Below are positions 1-13,355 of a DNA stretch of 64,000 nucleotides, in pieces. This stretch comes from Brachypodius melanocephalos (taxonomy: Eukaryota > Chordata > Aves > Passeriformes > Pycnonotidae), in assembly GCA_013398615.1 (NCBI GenBank), contig VZSR01000028.1, forward strand, positions 1,483,940 to 1,547,939, given 5' to 3'. The translations under genes and the position numbers were made by a program. Within the stretch, counting starts at the first letter, position 1; each line of letters begins with the position of its first letter. The notes below the pieces were generated by a model. It searched no databases, had not been told where the DNA came from, and saw nothing but the letters and a program-made list of their open reading frames with translations.

Positions 1-360
1 AGAAGTTCACCATTCATATGAACAGAAAGTATTTTAATTCTAAAATATAGACCCTGGTAGAAGAGTCTGTTCCTTCAACAACTGTTTCCTTTCTTTAGTC
101 TCATCAGAAGGAAGAATTCATTTCAAGCTGGTCTGATTAGTCATGTGCCCTTATGGAGTTCCTGATACTGATGTGACTCTATTCCTCAGATACCAACAGC
201 AGCTCTTACATGCTGCTTGAAAACTAGAAAACTTTGAGAAGTGGTTTTTCCAATGTCTTGTATTCACTTGAGTTACATTTGTGACAGTTTCCTTTTTAAA
301 GCATTGTTTATAACACATCAAAAGAAAGATTTGAACAGTATTTTGAGAATCTGGGTTCTA

Positions 361-379
361 TTTCTTTATTTTTTTTTCT
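361..379 (-). other. Possible poly(A) tail remnant of the retrocopy
   Basis: The + strand is almost pure T with one C and one A, so the - strand is A-rich and includes AATAAA-like sequence. It lies just past the terminal stop of the candidate pseudogene, in the position expected of a retroposed tail. Poly-T runs are common in this window, so the link is suggestive only. Confidence 0.35.
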
Positions 380-382
380 AGG

Positions 383-1440
383 CTGAAATGCAGGCTCAGA
401 TTCCAGAACTGTTGTTTGTTTACATGTAGATTTTCTCATCTCTGAACTCTTCAATGGTAGTAATATCTACTACCGTGGTGTCCTTGTCTTCTTTGGAAGT
501 CAGATCAGCTCAGATGACAGGAACATCACCTGTTAAAGTTTGAAAATCTGTTTAAAGCTGTAGTCAGTGGGGTTCTTTTCAAATTGGTCTCTAGTGACCA
601 TCTTCAAAGGCAGTGTGATGATCTTGGGTTCTGCGATGTCAAAAGCTTGAAGGAGAGTGAGATGTGTTTGTGATTTACATCCCAGTTCAGTATTTACTAG
701 GACATTAAATAAGCACCTTATGTCCCAATTCATTTACAGTGCTGTCACCTTTCCACCAGTGTATTTTTCCCAGGTTCTCCCCTTGGAGGAACTTGTTAAA
801 ACCCATACCCATGTATGGATTGTTCGTGAAGGTAAATGCCATGTGTATTTGGAAGATATTTGAAAATTTTATTTTAAAAGAATCAATGTCATAATATTGC
901 AATTTGCCAAACACTTTAAATAAAGGGGTGGTTACAACGCAGAAAGTAAAACCGCAACTGAGATGGACCGTTGGAAATGTAAATGTTAAATTTTGCAAAG
1001 AAGAAATAATTGCATTTAGTGTTAAATAAAGCTGAATTGTCAATTCAGCAATATCATGGACATTTCTTAAAGGGGTTCTGTACCTTCCTGCAGTGAAGCA
1101 TCTCTGTGCTTTGCTGTAGTCATTTTTCAGTGTCACCACCTTGTCTCGGTGTTATAAATCAAAGAGGAGCCTTGTCCTGAGCAGTCCAGGGAGCCGTGTA
1201 AGGAGGTGCTCAGCGCTCCAGACCAAGGGGATTTTGTCCCAGTGCCTGAAGCTGAGCATGTGTTTAGATGCCCTGGCAGTGATAAGTAACACTTGAATCT
1301 GAGTCCAGGTTTTTTCATAGATCTCAGCACGTTGTTGTAAAACTGGGTGTGTGGTGTCTGAGTGCCTTTCCAATTTAGTCATCCTCCTAGCATTTGGCTG
1401 AGCGTTAAGGCTGCATCCGTCCTTCTTGCGGACTTTTTTT
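383..1440 (-). pseudogene. Probable decayed retrocopy of an unidentified protein gene
   Basis: Read on the - strand, one frame stays open from about 1440 to 705 (about 245 codons) with a single stop at 1152-1154. A shift of frame then continues as an open stretch from 733 to 533, including AFDIAEPKIITLPLKMV and DQFEKNPTDYSFKQIF. A second shift restores the original frame, which reads on through TLTGDVPVI, one stop, and DLTSKEDKDTTVVDITTIEE to a terminal stop at 420-422. The two shifts cancel, as expected for indels in one ancestral frame. About 40 bases after that stop, the - strand has an A-rich run (T-rich at 361-379 on +), which could be a poly(A) tail remnant. No introns are needed. I could not name the parent protein. 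I saw no clear target-site duplication, and the 5' limit is uncertain. Open frames of this size can occur by chance, so the call is tentative. Confidence 0.42.
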
Positions 1441-4400
1441 TCTGACTAAATGCTAGACTTGTGGTGCTGGGAGTGTGTAATTGTTCAGTGCTTACTTCTT
1501 CCTCCTTTCTTTAATTTGAGGATTTGTTTTGACAGCTAAAATTCTGGTGGTTTTCTGATTGTCTGCTGCAGTAGAACCTATGAACAGATGCCAAAGCAGA
1601 ATGTTTGTGTCCTCTTTTAAATAGTGAAAATTCAATTTCTCCATTAACTCAAAGTTTCCTCACCCAGATAATTTTTTTTTTTATGGTTTTGTACCATCCC
1701 ATGTCACAAATTTTGCTCTGGTGATTTAATGACTTAAAGCTAACATATTTAATATATTTTTATTTACTGGGAAAATTTTTTAATTATTTAAAATATAGTT
1801 TTGATGCTTGATCTAATGCATATTCTCTGTGTGTCTGAGATTTTTCTTCGGTTGGTACACTTAATCTTTGTTTCAGAGCAGATTTTTATTCTATGCAAAG
1901 AACTATTAAAATACTCTGTACTTGAAATACTGGGTGTACCTTGCTTGCCGTAGATTTGTCACAGATTTTGTTGTCAGGGTAGCTTCGAAACCACCATTTT
2001 CTCTGTGTGTTTGCTTTCAAATAATTATGCTTGACCCCAAGTCATAAAATAAAATATGAGCATGGGTTAACTTTTCTGTGGATCTGCTGCTGACTCTGCA
2101 AACCAGGTTCTCCTGCTGCCATCTCCCTTCTCACCAAAACTTACACGGATGTGCAAATTTATGATGTCAAATAAAGTTGAGATGCTGTAATTCCTGGGGC
2201 GAGATGCCGTATTTTGTGGGAGCTACTGTGGAGATGAGGCTTCATTGAACCGTTTAGATTTCAAAACCCAAATTCACAGAATCTGTAAGGTAAAAATGTG
2301 CTGGATTGTGTTGATTCTTTCTGGGCTGCCTTGAAAGGTTTGTTGTGGCTCTGGCAGGCAGGGCTGTGCTGGTGGGAGCCTCTCCTCGCCCCTTGGATTT
2401 GGGATGGAAACTGGTGTTGCTCTGAGAACCTCTGGGATTTATTTCGTAAGGTGCACTTGTTTATTTTTTTTTTTTAATTTTCACTGATAATCAAAATGAA
2501 CTATTTGGATTTCAGTTTCTGTTTTGAGAAGTGATGATTTTTCAGACCCTGTTAACTTTCTGTTTTAAATAAAATTCTCACAGTCCACTAAGCAAATAAC
2601 TCTCACCTTGTTATTGCAGGTTCAGTATTTGTTTCTATAGAAACAGCTGTTGACAGGGTTTTTTTAAACTCTTCCTTATTTCTCAGATTTCCAGTGAGTT
2701 CTAGAAGAACAAGTTCCTGAAACCCTTGAAATCAGTAATCTGTGACAAAACAGGAATGTATAGCTTTACTTAAGCAGTAGAGATTGGGCAAATGTTGGCT
2801 GATAGAGAAGTGACATAACTTGCTGAAAATATATAGGTAATGCTTCCTTAAGATGGTGAAGTGATTAATCTGCATTACAAGAAATTGAGGTTTTTTTTCA
2901 ACCATTTCTAATTGACAGAAGACTATTAGTACCAGCATGGGGTTTGATTTTGACAATTTAAATATTTTAGGTGGTTCGTGTGATTTCTCAGCTGTGTTCT
3001 TCTTTTAACAGAACGCTGCCGTTCTTCTTTTAAACTTTATCTAAACATGAAAACTACTGATCCTTTGGCTAATTTTTTTTTTCTGATAAATTATAATAAA
3101 GCTTTTTACAGAGAGCTTATACATGATATATTTTACAGTAATGGTTTTACTTGTTTAAGTAACCAGTATTGTCTGCTAGGTCAGTATATGTTCTATTAGA
3201 CTTTTTAGCTTATTTGCAGTGAATATTATAAGAAGTGTTGAAAACCAGTTTGTCCAGAGTTTGCAGGTGCCCAGTGTGCCCTCAGCAGTGACTGATCTGC
3301 AGTGACATTCCCAAGCCAGTGGTTGCTGGCGAATTGTTCTTGTTGGTATTTAAGTTTTATGATAGCTGTGTTTGTATGAAGGATCACTTTTATCAGATTT
3401 GTACATTTAAAGGATTTTTAATCTCTGAATGTATTTGGAAAATATTTCTGTATTCCAGATTTGTGAATCTGGAATTATTCTTAAGTTAATTTCTTTGCAT
3501 TATATGTTGGGTGATTATCATTATGAAGGCGTTCGTATCTGCTCAGTTGCTCCCAGTAGGTTAAAAATGGTTAAAAATGTTCTTTTTATAAGACAAAGTA
3601 AACCTATTTTATGAAAAATTAATCAAATTTTTGTTATGTTTTTGGAGTATTCTAATCTACTTAAAAACAATTTGACTTTTTCTGTCTTTATTTGATGCTG
3701 TTTCTTCACTCTTCTGTGTAACACTTACTTTCAGTTGTTAACTGCTTCTCAGGAAATGGGACTTTTTCCATCACTCCTAAGAAAACTCAGGAAAGGTGCT
3801 GCCCAGTGGTAGAGGGAGACTGGAAAGCCCAAAAAGAGCCAGTTAACAGCAAAGCTGTGCTGCTTTTTGAATGCGAGATGACAAAAGCAGAGAAATGAAA
3901 AGGTATTGCTGATGCTCTGCTCAGTTATGGGTATTTTGCATGCTCACTGTAATGGAGAGTGCTGCAACATTGCTTTCTGCTTGAAGTTGAGATATAACTT
4001 GAAAAGTGAAGATAGAAAGCCTTAACTTAGGATTTTTTTTTTTTTTTGTCAGCTAGTGTTTCACCGTTAAAGCTAAATATTTGGTTTGGCTGCCGTTTTA
4101 TCAGTCACTCTATATAAATGTGATTTCAGTGAAAAATGCTTTTATCACAGTAATTTCTTAGCTGATGCTGTATTAGATATAAAGAAATGTTTGCAAACCA
4201 GGCAAGATAAACAAGATTTCCTTGTCATTAATTCTGTATTAGTGCATTTCTAAAAAAGAACTGTCACATTGCCTTTCTTCAGTAAAATACATTTGAAATT
4301 CTTTGCTGGAATAAAATTTTTAAGACATTTATTTTGAAGGCAAAGTGATTAATCTGTGTGGGTCACCCTTTGTACCATTATGCTAGATATTGTAAAAATT

Positions 4401-7400
4401 GGAGAATGTGGGAAAACCTGCATGCTTAATAGTGTGGGTTCTGCAGAAAAAGCCAGTGCAGTGTTCACACCCCACTGAGCCCACCTTACACCTTAAACTT
4501 CTAGAGTACCAGGCGTTTATTAGCCCATAGAGCTGCCCAAAACTGGGATAATCTGGTTTTTTTTAATCTTCCATGTAATCACCAGGGATTATGCTGAGTT
4601 CCAGTTTCAGGTACACCTGTAGTCTCTCTGTTTTCTCTTTCCTATCCCTCATCAGTGGCATCTATTTAATATCACTGTGGCTTTATGTGCTGAGGAAACA
4701 CGAGGGAAGACAGTGGGTGATGGACAAGGATAGGTAAGAAGTTGTTCTTAGGGCAAAGATAGAGAAATTTGTTTTGAGTTGGGCTAGAGATGAGGTTAAA
4801 GCTGTTTGGGGCCCTAGTGATGCCATTAGTCCTCTCTGGCCTGCAGATTGCAGCTCAGGTTCACAGGAGCTTGGCTGAGCATTTGTGCCACAGGAGTGCT
4901 CTTGATGCCCTCTGACAGCCTCAGTGAGCAGCTCCAGCCTGCAGCACTACTTTGCTTCTGGTGAGCAGCAGAGGTCGTGGACCCTCTGCAGAAAGTCACC
5001 TGCCAAGTGCTTTTATTTTTCCTGCTGTGGGCTGGCAGGTGTGAGATTGGCTGTGTCAGACAGTGGACTGGGCTGTGCTGCATCTTACTGCAATGGAAGC
5101 TGCTTTTTGATTGAGTGGTTTTGGCAGCACTCTGAAAAGCTGCAATCCCCAGCTATTTTGGGTGTGGACAGTTCCTCAAATGCCCCTGTAGGTCAGGACA
5201 AATTCCCCAAATGTAACTGAATAGGCCAAATACTGCAGGACCTGGGCTCCAGCCTGTGCCTAATGGACTAATGTAGAAATTAGTGGGGTTATACCATTTT
5301 CAGATTTAAATATTTCAAAACACTTCGACGTTTGCTTAAATTGCTTGAACTTGTGGATTAGAAACGAAAACAAGTTACTTAGACTGAAATTCAGTACTTC
5401 TTTGCAGTGCACTTTAATATCCATGGCTCTCTTGGAATTTGTAGTCCAAGTGCTTGTTCCAGTAATGCTGTGTTCTCTGTGATCTGCTGCTTCTCTCAGC
5501 CTTATGGGTTAAAATTGCTCTCTTGCAATAGTGCAGATGAAAAGAAAATAGGAAAATGTTTCCAAAGTCTGTCTTCATTGAGCAGCAAATGCTCAAGCAA
5601 GTTGTAATAGCTGGTGATGTTTTGTATCATGACCGACTGTGAATTCTCAGAGGCAGTGGGGCTGCAATTATCTGGTGTGTACTTTCTTGCAATTGCAGCT
5701 ATAGATGTCTTGAGAAGTTATTTTTTTAACATACTTGTTTAGTAAGGTATTGTGTTTTCCTTAGTGGTGTGCCTTAACAACAACACCACCACCACCAAAA
5801 CTCTGCTCCAGAGCACAGTACAAGAATTTTAATCATCAACCAGACTTTTATGGCATGGTTCTGAGCTGTAATGCAGCATTTCTGTAGTGGAGCAGGTAGT
5901 GTCAAAATAACAAGGTATTTTTACTGGAAAGTGTACTTCTAACATGCTTTTAAGGGCAGTTACGTGGTTCCTGGCTCAATTCCCAAACCAAGTATTTCCT
6001 GTAACTTCTGTGTCACACAGAGGCATCAGATGGGGTTTTTTTCCCTTTCTCCCTACTCTGGTTATGCCCTGAGTTCATGTAGGTCATGTAGACTATATAT
6101 GCACATTTTTCATTACTTAAGGCTTGAAATTGGCTGAAATTTTGAAATTGGATGTTAAAATTTTAGATGCAGCCATCATTTAATAATTGTGGTTTTTTTC
6201 CTCTGGTTATGTTGCAAGTGCAACATACAGTGCAGGCTTTTAAAATGTCTCTCTCAAAGCTTTGTAAAAATCAGATATGAAATAATTAAAAATTCATTTG
6301 AGGTTATGGTTGTGAATTTGACCGATGAAAGGTTGAGTGGTCAGTAAATAAATGTTCTTGGGTAGCCTGACCTATGGCTTCCTCAGGGTCACTTAGTGCC
6401 CTCTTCTAGGCCTTCAGTGTTGGGATTATAAAGTACATGAAGATTGTCTTGCTCAAAAGGTTGAGTAAAATTCAGCAATGGAAAAGCAAAGCAGGCCACA
6501 AATTGGCAGAGAACCTGAAGTACTGGCTGATCCTAAACCTCTTTGTACTCCTGTGTTAAAAAATTATTTCCAATAATAATGTAGTAACTGTTCCACTACA
6601 GGGATACTACAGGATTGGATTGATTTTGTTGTGGAGATGCAGAACATTGGGAAAATAAATGGTTATTTCAATAATGTGTCATTTTCACTGGGCCTCTAAA
6701 TGTGAACAGGTAGGAGATTAATTATGCCTCTCTAGTCCTGCTTAACAGTTTTTGTCTTGGGTATTTAAGCCTGGCCATCTTTGTTTTTCTTGTATAACCA
6801 GGATAAAGCCTGGATTTGGAGGGCTGGTCCTTCAAACATAAGGGTTACATACTTAAATTTAGATTGGGGGAAAAAAATTCACAATCTTGCAGAAATTCAC
6901 AAGTAAACCCCAGCTGGCCCTGCAACACTTGTAGTCTGTGGATTTGCAACAGAAGGTGTCAAACAGTATGTATATGTGCATTGAATTGTATATATTGAAT
7001 TGGATACAAAGTACTTTGTGGACCAGAATGACAATATTTTTTGTTAAAATAATGCATATTAAAAAATCATCATAATGATTAGAGGTATGTGGCAAAGGTA
7101 CAAAAGTCAACACCTTGAGGGCTAATAGTTTTATGAAAATAAGTTAATTTTATTGATTCTCCTAAGCAAACTAGAAAGTATCTGTTCTCAAGTGTATCTC
7201 ACAGATTTCAAAATAGCCTGTACAGTTCTAATTGTTTTTAACTGTGGAGGTGAAGACACAAGCAGTAACACTGGCACTAGCACTGCTCTGTGCCACAGAC
7301 CTGGCTCTCTGTGGCTGTGTCTGTTAGTTTAGACGTGACACTTTCCTCCCTCGTTCTTCCACCACTCCACATAAGTGCTGATAAAAATAAAAGTTATGTA

Positions 7401-10400
7401 GATTGAACTACACTTGGTAGGGAGAAGGGTGTTTTGGGGCTAAGCCATCAGTCCTAGTCTTAAATGAGAATGGGCTAAAGTTCCAGCTCTGCCTTGGAAC
7501 GTGTGCTGCCACACATTTCTGGTGTGCTTGTCAGCAAGGGTCTCATCTGCCCTGGTCTGTGACTCCTCTGTGAGCTGGACATGGAGTTCAAAGTGGGAGA
7601 ATGCTGCTAGTGACTAGCTTGTCTTTTGATGTCAGCCTTTACAGTGGGCATCAAAACTGATTTCTGGGGCTCAGTGGCTGCCTGAGCTCCTGGGGTCCTT
7701 CTAGGCTGCTGCAGAGTGAATGTGTAGCACGTCTGTCTTCTAGGCAGCTCTTTTGTTGGTTTTGGAGCAATCTCTCCAGTATTCAGAGCTGTATGTGAAC
7801 AGACTGTACTCTAAACACTTTGTGGTCAAGATACGTGGCTCAGCATAGGTAAGATTTGAATAATGTGCAGTGGTCAGGGTGTGAAATGCTGGGAGGTTCA
7901 AATGCAGCCTCTGCTGGGGTGGTGACTGTTGGCCTTGCTGCTGTCGTGGTGGTGATCCTTCATGTTCTGTTAAGATATGGATAGGGGGGTTTTTCATTAT
8001 GAGGAAATTTGTTATTTTCTGATCTGAACTCACCTACTGGCAGTTGCCAGTCACTGGAAGACTCCTCTGAAAGACCATTTCATGGTTATTACTATTCTCA
8101 GTAGAAAAGATTACCATATCCATATTGCTGTTGAGGTGTTAGCTGCAGTGTCTACTGGAGGATCCCAGGAGAACATCCTGGGAAGCACTGCAGAGACAGA
8201 GCTGCAGGATGTTGCAGAGCTTGTTTCACCTGGAAAGGATTTCCAAGGCAGGCTGGTGTTAATGGCCACACCAGGCAGCTGTTAGGAGGACATTGCCTCC
8301 TTCCAGTGCCTGTTCTTGTCCCAAGGACCAGTCTTTTCAGTATGCTTCTACTTTTGCCCTATTAGCTCTTCCTGGTATCCTTTTGATGGACTATTAATCA
8401 TTGCATCTCTTGCAAGAGAAAAACTCATTTTGTTTTATGTGGCTACTGAGTGTTTGATCTCAAGCCTTCCTGTTGTTTTAGCACTGTGTGTCTCTAGTTA
8501 ACACAGTAATCCCTGCTGTAATGTATCCTTGCATTAGTCACTCCTTACAAAGGCTTGATCCAGTGTGATTTAATGTAAGAAATTATTCTGTTAGCCTAAA
8601 TGTGGAAATCTGTTTATCTTTTCCCCCCCTCTTTTGTTTCTTCCCCTTCCATCCCACTGTGCATTGTATAGGCTTTTTATTTATTCTGCCAGATTGACAA
8701 GATTATAAATGAGAGCTGCATGTTGAAGCCTCTAATTTTTCATAAGTAAATGAATTAATTTATCATAGCTGTTGTGTTTTATTGCTGTCTCAATGCCAGA
8801 CTGGCCAGCTTCTTTATTCCCCCTTTTACCTTCTAAATACTGAATCCATGTCATTGTGTTTGACAGCTTTCTGGTTCCCCTGTCAGATGCAATTTGGTGC
8901 TAATCACATTTTCTTTGCTTAGTGTCAGTGGTACAGGCCATGCATAATATTCCTGTATGTCCACTTATTTACTTGAAACACAGCTGAAATGTCTTGGGCA
9001 TTAATCTGATGAAGCTACTACATTAGAATGCAGAAATGATGCTTGAGTAGTAAGATAATGTGGTGTGGCAGATGTGCAGTAGATAACATTGAGGCTAAAA
9101 CAGTGATCTTTATCAAGCTCTGATGCGTTTTATTTGTTGGTTCTGCATACCTTTTCCTAAAGAAAGATTATAGTCAGTTCTGGTTCATTAGAATGGTGTC
9201 ACTTATGATTTAATTCCTTGTTTGTGATCAAACGATGAGAAACTGCTTCTATTCTTCCCTCCACTCCCCATTTTTTAAATACAGGGTGTTTCTTGGTTTG
9301 GTTTGGGTTTTTTTTGTTGTTGTTGTTCAAGTCATGGGACACACTTCATATATGCTGATTTTAATGGGAGTGTTCAAGTCTTTCAGTTACTCATTTGGAA
9401 TGTTTCAACTTCCTGTTAAAACGGTTCATACATCTCTGAAATTTTCAAAGCTCCAATTAACTGAGCCCTGAATATCTAAAATTTCAGTAAGATCCAGTAG
9501 TCTGTTATTGAAAACTAGAGCATGCTGTAGGTGTTCCTCTCCTAACTCCTGCAAAGGTAGGTTTGCAATGCTTTTGCATTAATTGTATTATAATTATACT
9601 TCCTAGTATGTTTATTTCTAGTTACCTGGTCATGGGTTTTTTGGTATGTTTTGAAATCCTTCTTTGCCAACAAAAAAAAAGTGCATGTTTCTGGAAGACC
9701 TTGAAACTATAGGTCCCTATAATGCATATCAGGAATTGAAGTTTGTTAGTATTTACCTACTGAATTATGCATTTTCTTTGGTTTCTGCATGTTTTTGTCT
9801 ATTCTGAAATCCTGCTATGTACTCCTCTGCTGCTGTGTAGAAACAGTGATGATGGCTTGTGAAACACCCAACTGCTTTAGAGGCTGTTCAAATACATTCT
9901 CCCATTGAAAAAGTGCATTTAATTATGAGATTTGGGAAAGGATGTGGTGTTGATTTGCCATATAATGGATGAATTTTGAGAAATGTATAGTTTATGAAAA
10001 AATTCAGACTAATGTATGCTTGTCAGCCACATAGACGAGGATTTTTTTTCTAGCAGCACTGTCTGCAGATGAGCCTTGCAGCTCAGAGTCTTCATTTTAG
10101 ATTACATTTGGGTGTTAAGAGTACGAGCTCCTGTGAGTGAATCAGCAATTCTAAAATTTCCATCTCATGGTATGGGAATTCTGTTCCCACAAAGAAATCT
10201 GAAGCTGGAAAACAAGCTTTATGGAGAGCATGTGAATTCTGCTTAACAATATTTGCATGTCTCTGCAGACAGACTTTATGTGCTCCCAGTGAAGCATCTT
10301 GGCAAGTAATTACAGTGCAAGTCGTTACCTGGTGGGGGTTTCTAACGAAGTTATTTCATACAACAGGCAGGGTGGATAACACAGGGTTCAGTTCTGAGAG

Positions 10401-13329
10401 GTTTCATGGGTTTTGTGGCCAGTCAGGGGTTAATGATTTGATGTAGCACATCAGTTCTTCTGTATGGAAAAGTAATATCAGGACTTCAGGAAGCACTTGA
10501 GCTATTTAAGAGAAATTGTTAGTAAGGAAAAAGTTTCATTTCACTTGCAAGGGACTGGCAAGAAGTAAGCTGAACTCCAGGTTTGTCATGGGTATGGTGT
10601 ATGATCTGGGATAAATCAATAATAATTCATAAATAAATAATCAAACACAATACAAAATATTTCCTGTTTATTAGCAGAGCTGCTGGGTTTTTGCTCGTGT
10701 TCCTTTTTAGAATGCTTCAACAGTGTTTCTATATGCTTTAAATTTCCTGAAGTTTTAGTTTATGTGGTCACAGGCATCTGAATCTATATGATGATAGTGG
10801 AGCTAGAACTGAGGAAGAGATTTGTTGTACCTTAAAATCATTTTACCCCATTTAGGTAAAATGATAGGGTAGTTCATTATGCTGCATTATCTGTTAGGGT
10901 GTGGATGTGAATTTTTGGATTTATTTCACTTCTATTTTGTTGTTTATTTGGAAAATACTGAAAGAGTTCCAAGTAAGATTGAAGTGAGTGTGTTCAACCC
11001 TTAGCCTCTGTGCTGAGACTCCCCTGTGGTGATGGTTAATTGGTAACGTGAACATCTGTGAGGAGATAGTGGAAGTGCCAGACTTTTCAGAGGGGCTATG
11101 ACTGCTTGGTAGGCTTCATGTTCATATGGAAGTACCCACAATATAGATAAGTCACTCTGTTAGTGACTCAGATGATTTAACTTGTGTTTTTTAATATTAG
11201 TTGAGTGACTTCCTGAGTGTTGGTGAAGCTCTGATCTGGTTGGATGTGCAGTACATCTTAGTGCATTTCTGCTGGTGTTTTGGGTGACCTTGTTTTGGGG
11301 AGATTTGTAGACTTACTGAGTTGGTCAACACATGTTGAAGAGGAGGAAGAGTAATGGTAGAGTCTTGCAGGTGTGAGTGGGGATATGACTTAAACAGAGA
11401 TGTGCTGTCAATTTACATGATTCCTGTTTATGTAGTCCTGATCTGAGAACCTTGGACTCATGGATTTCCCAAGAGAGAACGCAAGCTGTGATGGACACGT
11501 ATCACCCGGCATCCCCTTGTGTTCGCTGCTGTTTGTGCCCGCAGTGGCTGGGCTGGACAGGTGCTGTTGTGTGCCTGTAGCTGAGGTGTAGCTGGGCTCT
11601 CTGTCCTGTAGGAGCTGTCAGGCTGCTCTGGCTGTTCCCCTGACAGCTCCACGTGCCATCATGCACAGCAGAGAGAAGCATGTGAAGGGGAGGGTGCTCC
11701 AGGTCTGGTGGCTGACGGTATTCCAAGTGCCTGCTTGAGCTGGGCTGTTCCATCTGCTGCCAGGCTCCTGGCTGGCACCTGCCACCTTGCTGCAGTTCAA
11801 ACTCAAACATGCTGCCTGCATGAAAAAGAAGCTTTTTTCCTTCTTCCTCCCAGACATGCCATATTGTGGCTTTAAAAGAGCTTAGAGGAAACCATCTAGA
11901 GACTTCTAAAAATGAGCGATTGTTTTTCAAAGCTTGCTAAAAATACCGGTGTGCAGGAAACCCTGTCAAGGTTATTTTTCAGGAACATGTACTTACATAC
12001 CTGATGTGAAATTAAAGTGGAAGCAGTGCTTGTTTGGTGCTCTTGGATATGGAAACTTTCAGAAGGGGTTAGGTGCATAATCACATCAGCAGTTGTTGCC
12101 TCTTTTGTTCTCTTTTAATGCAGCTGCTAATGGATTCCTTTTTTTTTTGTTGGTTTTTTCTTTTAACAAAACATCAGTTAATGTGAGAATTAATATCTGA
12201 TAATGGGGAGCAAGAAATCTTTGAATGTTAATGGTATTATGTGTGCTCTCTTTACCCTTTTATATTTGCATTCTAATAGGATTGGAATCTTTTAATGGCA
12301 TTAAAAAATCTGTAAAGAGACTGAGTGTGGGTAAACCCTCAGTGATGCACTTTTGGATGAGAAATTTGGGTTGCTGGTGTATTTCACTGTCAGTGTAACA
12401 AGTGTGTTGATTGCAGAAGGGAAAAAAGCTTCAGTAGTTAGTGGGTTAGTGTTTCCTAACCATAGAGTGAACTGCCTGAAGTCTTAAGTTACTGAAAAGT
12501 AAACAAAAATGTGTTTAAAGTAATTGGATTTCAATTAAATGTATTTCTGCATTTATTTAAAAGAATCATTGATTTTCAGTGATTGATCACCACTAAAATG
12601 TTGATGTGCAATCAAATGCCTGTACATTAAATGTAACACTTTTTTAAAAAAGGAAAATGCATTATATGCATATTTATGCGATGATACTTAGCATACATTT
12701 ATTCAGAGTCTTAATTTTTACATTTAGCTTTGGAAATGCTGAGTGACAGTTCTTATTTAGTAGACTATTAATTCCTTCTTCATGGCTTGTGTCAAGCTAG
12801 TTTTAGTAATTGAAGTTCAATTAAAGCTGCGGAGAACTAAAATGAATTTTAGTTAAGAAAAAATACGAAACATTCTGGATGTGCATTGAGAAGAGTTTTG
12901 AATTTAAAGCTGGTATATTGAACAGAAGCAGTTTGCAGGTGATAGGCTGTGCAGTTGATAGAGTAGATGAGACCAGGAGGGATTTCTCAAGGTCTTGGAG
13001 TGAATGGAGCTCAGCTCTTCAGTTGTTTTTCAGAGATTGTAAAAAAGTAAGACTAATAAGCTTCCCTGCTTTGCAGTGATCAGATGATTTTTCATTTTGA
13101 ATGTGCTTCTTCTTGAGTTGAATTGCCTAGATAAACTGGAATTAGAATATACTCTTTGCCAAGAATTGTCATCTACCGCTCTCAGGAGCTCATCATTTTA
13201 TCTCTTCAGAAAGCTCTAGTTCCATGAGGCTAACTCTGTGCTTTCCCCTCTCAGGAGTTTCCTTCAGATGTTGCACAGGAACATGCTTCTTGTGAGCAGT
13301 TCTGTGAAGGGTAGGAATTGTCTGTGGAA
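1441..13329. other. Intronic sequence without recognisable genes
   Basis: About 11.9 kb of AT-rich intron. I see only short open frames without recognisable protein content, T runs (for example 15 T at 4033-4047), a short CAA/CAC run at 5775-5797, a GTT run at 9308-9327, and a hairpin at 10837-10865. The somewhat GC-richer patch at 11460-11930 has overlapping open frames on the - strand that I regard as chance. The stretch around 12600-12720 has repeated ATGCAT-like words. Confidence 0.7.
10837..10865. repeat. Perfect inverted repeat, 11-bp arms
   Basis: Arms ATCATTTTACC (10837-10847) and GGTAAAATGAT (10855-10865) are exact reverse complements separated by 7 bases. It could form a small hairpin in the transcript. 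The arms are too short for a microRNA precursor. Confidence 0.6.
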
Positions 13330-13355
13330 TTTTTTTTTTTTTTTTTTTTTTTTTT
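13330..13355 (+). repeat. Poly(T) run of 26
   Basis: Twenty-six consecutive T on the + strand, the longest homopolymer in the window. It may be the tail of an old insertion on the - strand, but I see no recognisable element next to it. Its length is likely to vary between individuals and in assemblies. Confidence 0.9.

Noticed and set aside
4700..4735. Sequence ending GACAAGGATAG/GTAAG that looks like the end of the preceding PARD3B exon
   Set aside because: The upstream codons do not match the PARD3B N-terminal domain in any frame and the frame that contains the donor has stops; it is a coincidental donor-like site.
11502..11930. 142-codon - strand open frame with overlapping partners
   Set aside because: It lies in a locally GC-richer patch where several frames are open at once; no protein similarity is recognised.
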